Below are positions 5,219 through 5,879 of a stretch of 5,879 bases of DNA, one piece after another; position 1 is the stretch's first letter; the number at the start of each line of letters is the position of its first letter. Under the pieces are notes generated by a model, which worked only from the letters and a program-made list of their open reading frames with translations, was not told the origin of the DNA and ran no database searches. This stretch comes from Gemmatimonadota bacterium (lineage in GTDB: Bacteria; Gemmatimonadota; Gemmatimonadetes; Gemmatimonadales; GWC2-71-9). A program made the position numbers and the translations under genes. Location of the stretch: assembly GCA_004357415.1 (NCBI GenBank), contig SMVY01000095.1, positions 1 through 5,879 on the forward strand. Reading direction: 5' to 3'.

Positions 5219-5449
5219 TCAGCCGACCGCGTCGGTGACCAGAGCCAGTACCTCGCCCGAGTCGGCGTGGCGCCCGAGGGCTTTCTTGGAGAAGACCAGC
5301 GTGCCGTCGACTTCCACTTCGAACACTCCGCCGGACGAGTCCAGCAGCTGGACGTCGCAGTCGGGAAATGCCTGCTTCAGTTCCGCCGCCAGACCGGCGG
5401 CGCGTGGCTGGTAGTTTCAGACTACGCAGTATTCGATGGTGATTTTCAT
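5219..5449 (-). CDS. selW: SelW-like Rdx-family selenoprotein (in-frame TGA read as selenocysteine)
   Basis: From ATG 5449 the frame reads MKITIEYCVV, then TGA, then NYQPRAAGLAAELKQAFPD and so on to a TGA stop at 5221-5219, giving 76 residues with Sec at position 11. C8-V-V-U11 is the CxxU redox motif of the thioredoxin-like Rdx family (SelW/SelT/SelH). The adjoining IEYC..UNY.PRA..LA.EL block and the later FEVEVDGTLVFSKKALGRHAD segment (about 44-64) match that family, where many homologs have Cys at the Sec position. Length is typical of bacterial SelW-like proteins (about 75-95 aa). The function is probably thiol redox, but the precise substrate is unknown in bacteria. GAGG (5460-5457) lies 7 nt before the ATG. 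A SECIS-like hairpin follows the TGA. Conventional gene calling would split or miss it. The alternative, a nonsense-mutated cysteine form, is less likely given the intact downstream frame and the hairpin. Confidence 0.88.
5378..5410 (-). promoter_or_regulatory. Bacterial SECIS-like hairpin downstream of the UGA
   Basis: On the minus strand CGCCGCC (5402-5396) pairs perfectly with GGCGGCG (5390-5384) around the 5-nt loop GGUCU (5395-5391). A lower stem CAG/CUG (5410-5408 with 5380-5378) may extend it across an internal loop. The loop starts 21 nt after the UGA. Bacterial SECIS elements are stem-loops of this kind within the coding region, with a G-U containing apical loop bound by SelB; as I recall, the E. 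coli fdhF element has the same GGUCU loop. The pairing and spacing are read directly, and the function is inferred from position. Confidence 0.75.
5417..5419 (-). other. Selenocysteine codon (UGA) in the SelW-like gene
   Basis: Codon 11 of the small leftward gene is TGA, three residues after C8, exactly where Rdx proteins carry Sec or Cys. The frame stays open for 65 more codons with family-like sequence. Confidence 0.85.
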
Positions 5450-5456
5450 GCGATCG

Positions 5457-5460
5457 CCTC
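5457..5460 (-). promoter_or_regulatory. Ribosome binding site of the selenoprotein gene
   Basis: GAGG on the minus strand, 7 nt before ATG 5449. It supports the chosen start and shows that the short pre-TGA segment is translated. Confidence 0.6.
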
Positions 5461-5664
5461 GAGAGTCGGGACTGGAACCACCGGTCCCTCAATCGTAGCC
5501 CGGGCCAAGGATGAAACCAAGGGCGGCCGGGGGTCTTGCAGTCCGCCCCCGGATGGGGCAACCTGAGAGAGCTGCGTGAGCCGCCACCATGCGGCGAGGC
5601 GGCCGTTTTTGGGCCGCTCCCGCTCCCGGGCCGCGGCATGCCGTTTGCCGGATCTTTTATCTCG
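5461..5664. other. Divergent intergenic region rich in inverted repeats
   Basis: No conserved coding frame or RNA gene was recognised in this stretch between the leftward selenoprotein gene and the rightward exported-protein gene. It must carry promoters for both, but none could be defined with confidence. It contains CCGGGGG/CCCCCGG (5527-5533 and 5546-5552, 12-nt spacer), which would lie in the leader of the selenoprotein-pfk transcript if transcription starts upstream of it. It also contains the overlapping hairpins at 5580-5618. A reading frame from ATG 5589 looks like a shadow (arginine/proline-rich, no family features). Confidence 0.4.
5580..5610 (+). terminator. Terminator-like hairpin with T-tract, overlapped by an alternative hairpin
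   Basis: GCCGCC (5580-5585) pairs with GGCGGC (5598-5603), and after CG a run of five T follows (5606-5610), as in a rightward intrinsic terminator. The right arm can instead pair downstream: GCGGCC (5599-5604) with GGCCGC (5612-5617) around GTTTTTG. The two folds are mutually exclusive, which resembles an attenuator in the leader of the rightward gene. The 12-nt loop and short T-run make it a weak terminator. No rightward gene ends nearby for it to serve. Confidence 0.35.
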
Positions 5665-5879
5665 ATGGCAATGACTCCTCGGAATATTCTGCTTCTGATC
5701 GCCTGTGTTATCCCGTCCGGTACCGGCTGGGCAATGCAGGCGTCCGCCGACTGGGGAGACGAATTGGCTCCGCAGGAGGGGACAGCGGCGGTCGACAGTG
5801 GCCCCGTGGCGGACATCGCCTGGCCGGCACCGCCGCTGCTGCCGCCACCCGCCGCGGTTAGGGCCGTGTACCTGAACGC
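5665..5879 (+). CDS. N-terminus of an exported protein (runs off the right edge)
   Basis: From ATG 5665 the frame is open for 71 codons to the window edge. The N-terminus MAMTPRNILLLIACVIPSG has a short basic region and a hydrophobic core, as in a signal peptide. Cleavage could occur after Ala in GTGWAMQASA (type I). Alternatively LIAC could act as a lipobox, making C14 the lipidated residue of a lipoprotein, but the core before it is short. An acidic, proline/alanine-rich linker follows (WGDELAPQEG to PAPPLLPPPAA), then a folded domain seems to begin with VRAVYLNA. That last piece faintly resembles the start of DUF4015-type putative glycoside hydrolases, too short to rely on. Start alternatives in frame are ATG 5638 (nine residues longer) and ATG 5671. 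No strong ribosome binding site is visible. Confidence 0.6.
   Translation, partial: MAMTPRNILLLIACVIPSGTGWAMQASADWGDELAPQEGTAAVDSGPVADIAWPAPPLLPPPAAVRAVYLN

Noticed and set aside
4069..5238. 389-residue open frame on the plus strand opposite the phosphofructokinase gene
   Set aside because: It is antisense to a gene with complete catalytic motifs. The composition (His/Gly/Asp-rich, no family motif) is the usual mirror of a GC-rich coding strand.
5219..5449. Pseudogene or sequencing error explaining the in-frame TGA
   Set aside because: The TGA is at the single position where this family carries selenocysteine, the rest of the frame is intact, and a SECIS-like hairpin follows at the right distance. 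An error cannot be fully excluded from one sequence.
5527..5552. tRNA-like anticodon arm (minus strand GGACTGCAAGACC, Cys-like)
   Set aside because: The putative anticodon stem does not pair, and no acceptor stem or proper T-arm could be found at the right distances.
5589..5861. 90-residue frame starting at ATG 5589 on the plus strand
   Set aside because: It overlaps the exported-protein frame, is rich in Arg/Pro/Gly without family features, and begins inside the hairpin. The frame from 5665 has a signal-peptide-like N-terminus and is preferred.

Overview
The window is a 5.9 kb piece of a GC-rich bacterial chromosome (about 60-65% G+C by eye) with compact gene spacing. The lineage cannot be fixed from these genes alone. 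The PTPS-III type pterin enzyme, the group III phosphofructokinase and a selenoprotein fit a non-proteobacterial phylum of the Gemmatimonadota / Planctomycetota / Acidobacteriota kind. The last residues of the rightmost partial gene (VRAVYLN) faintly recall a putative glycoside hydrolase family I associate with Gemmatimonadota, but this is only a hint.

Layout. (1) 1-86, minus: the first 28 codons of an unrecognised gene with a strong ribosome binding site. (2) 293-901, minus: 5-formyltetrahydrofolate cyclo-ligase. (3) 902-1054: divergent intergenic region with inverted repeats. (4) 1055-4091, plus: a tight four-gene folate operon. It holds a PTPS-III type 6-pyruvoyltetrahydropterin synthase paralog, a pterin-4a-carbinolamine dehydratase, pabB and pabA, with gaps of 12 nt or less or with overlaps. 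(5) 4117-5449, minus, convergent to the operon: a SelW-like Rdx-family selenoprotein followed by a 6-phosphofructokinase. (6) 5450-5664: a divergent intergenic region with several GC-rich hairpins. (7) 5665 to the end, plus: the N-terminus of an exported protein.

How the genes work together. The PTPS paralog carries both Cys and Glu in the active-site segment (CESLHGHNY). That is the signature of PTPS-III enzymes, which make 6-hydroxymethyldihydropterin from dihydroneopterin triphosphate and so replace FolB. PabA/PabB make aminodeoxychorismate for the p-aminobenzoate half of folate. The divergent cyclo-ligase returns 5-formyl-THF to the active pool. The carbinolamine dehydratase probably handles pterin by-products. 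The block therefore covers both halves of the folate precursor plus salvage.

The main hidden item is the small gene at 5219-5449 on the minus strand. It is read correctly only if an in-frame TGA (5419-5417) is translated as selenocysteine. The protein starts MKITIEYCVVU-NYQPRAAGLAAEL, a textbook Rdx/SelW N-terminus with a CxxU redox motif. A hairpin with a 7-bp stem and a GGUCU apical loop lies 15-21 nt after the UGA, as expected of a bacterial SECIS. An ordinary gene caller would miss this gene.
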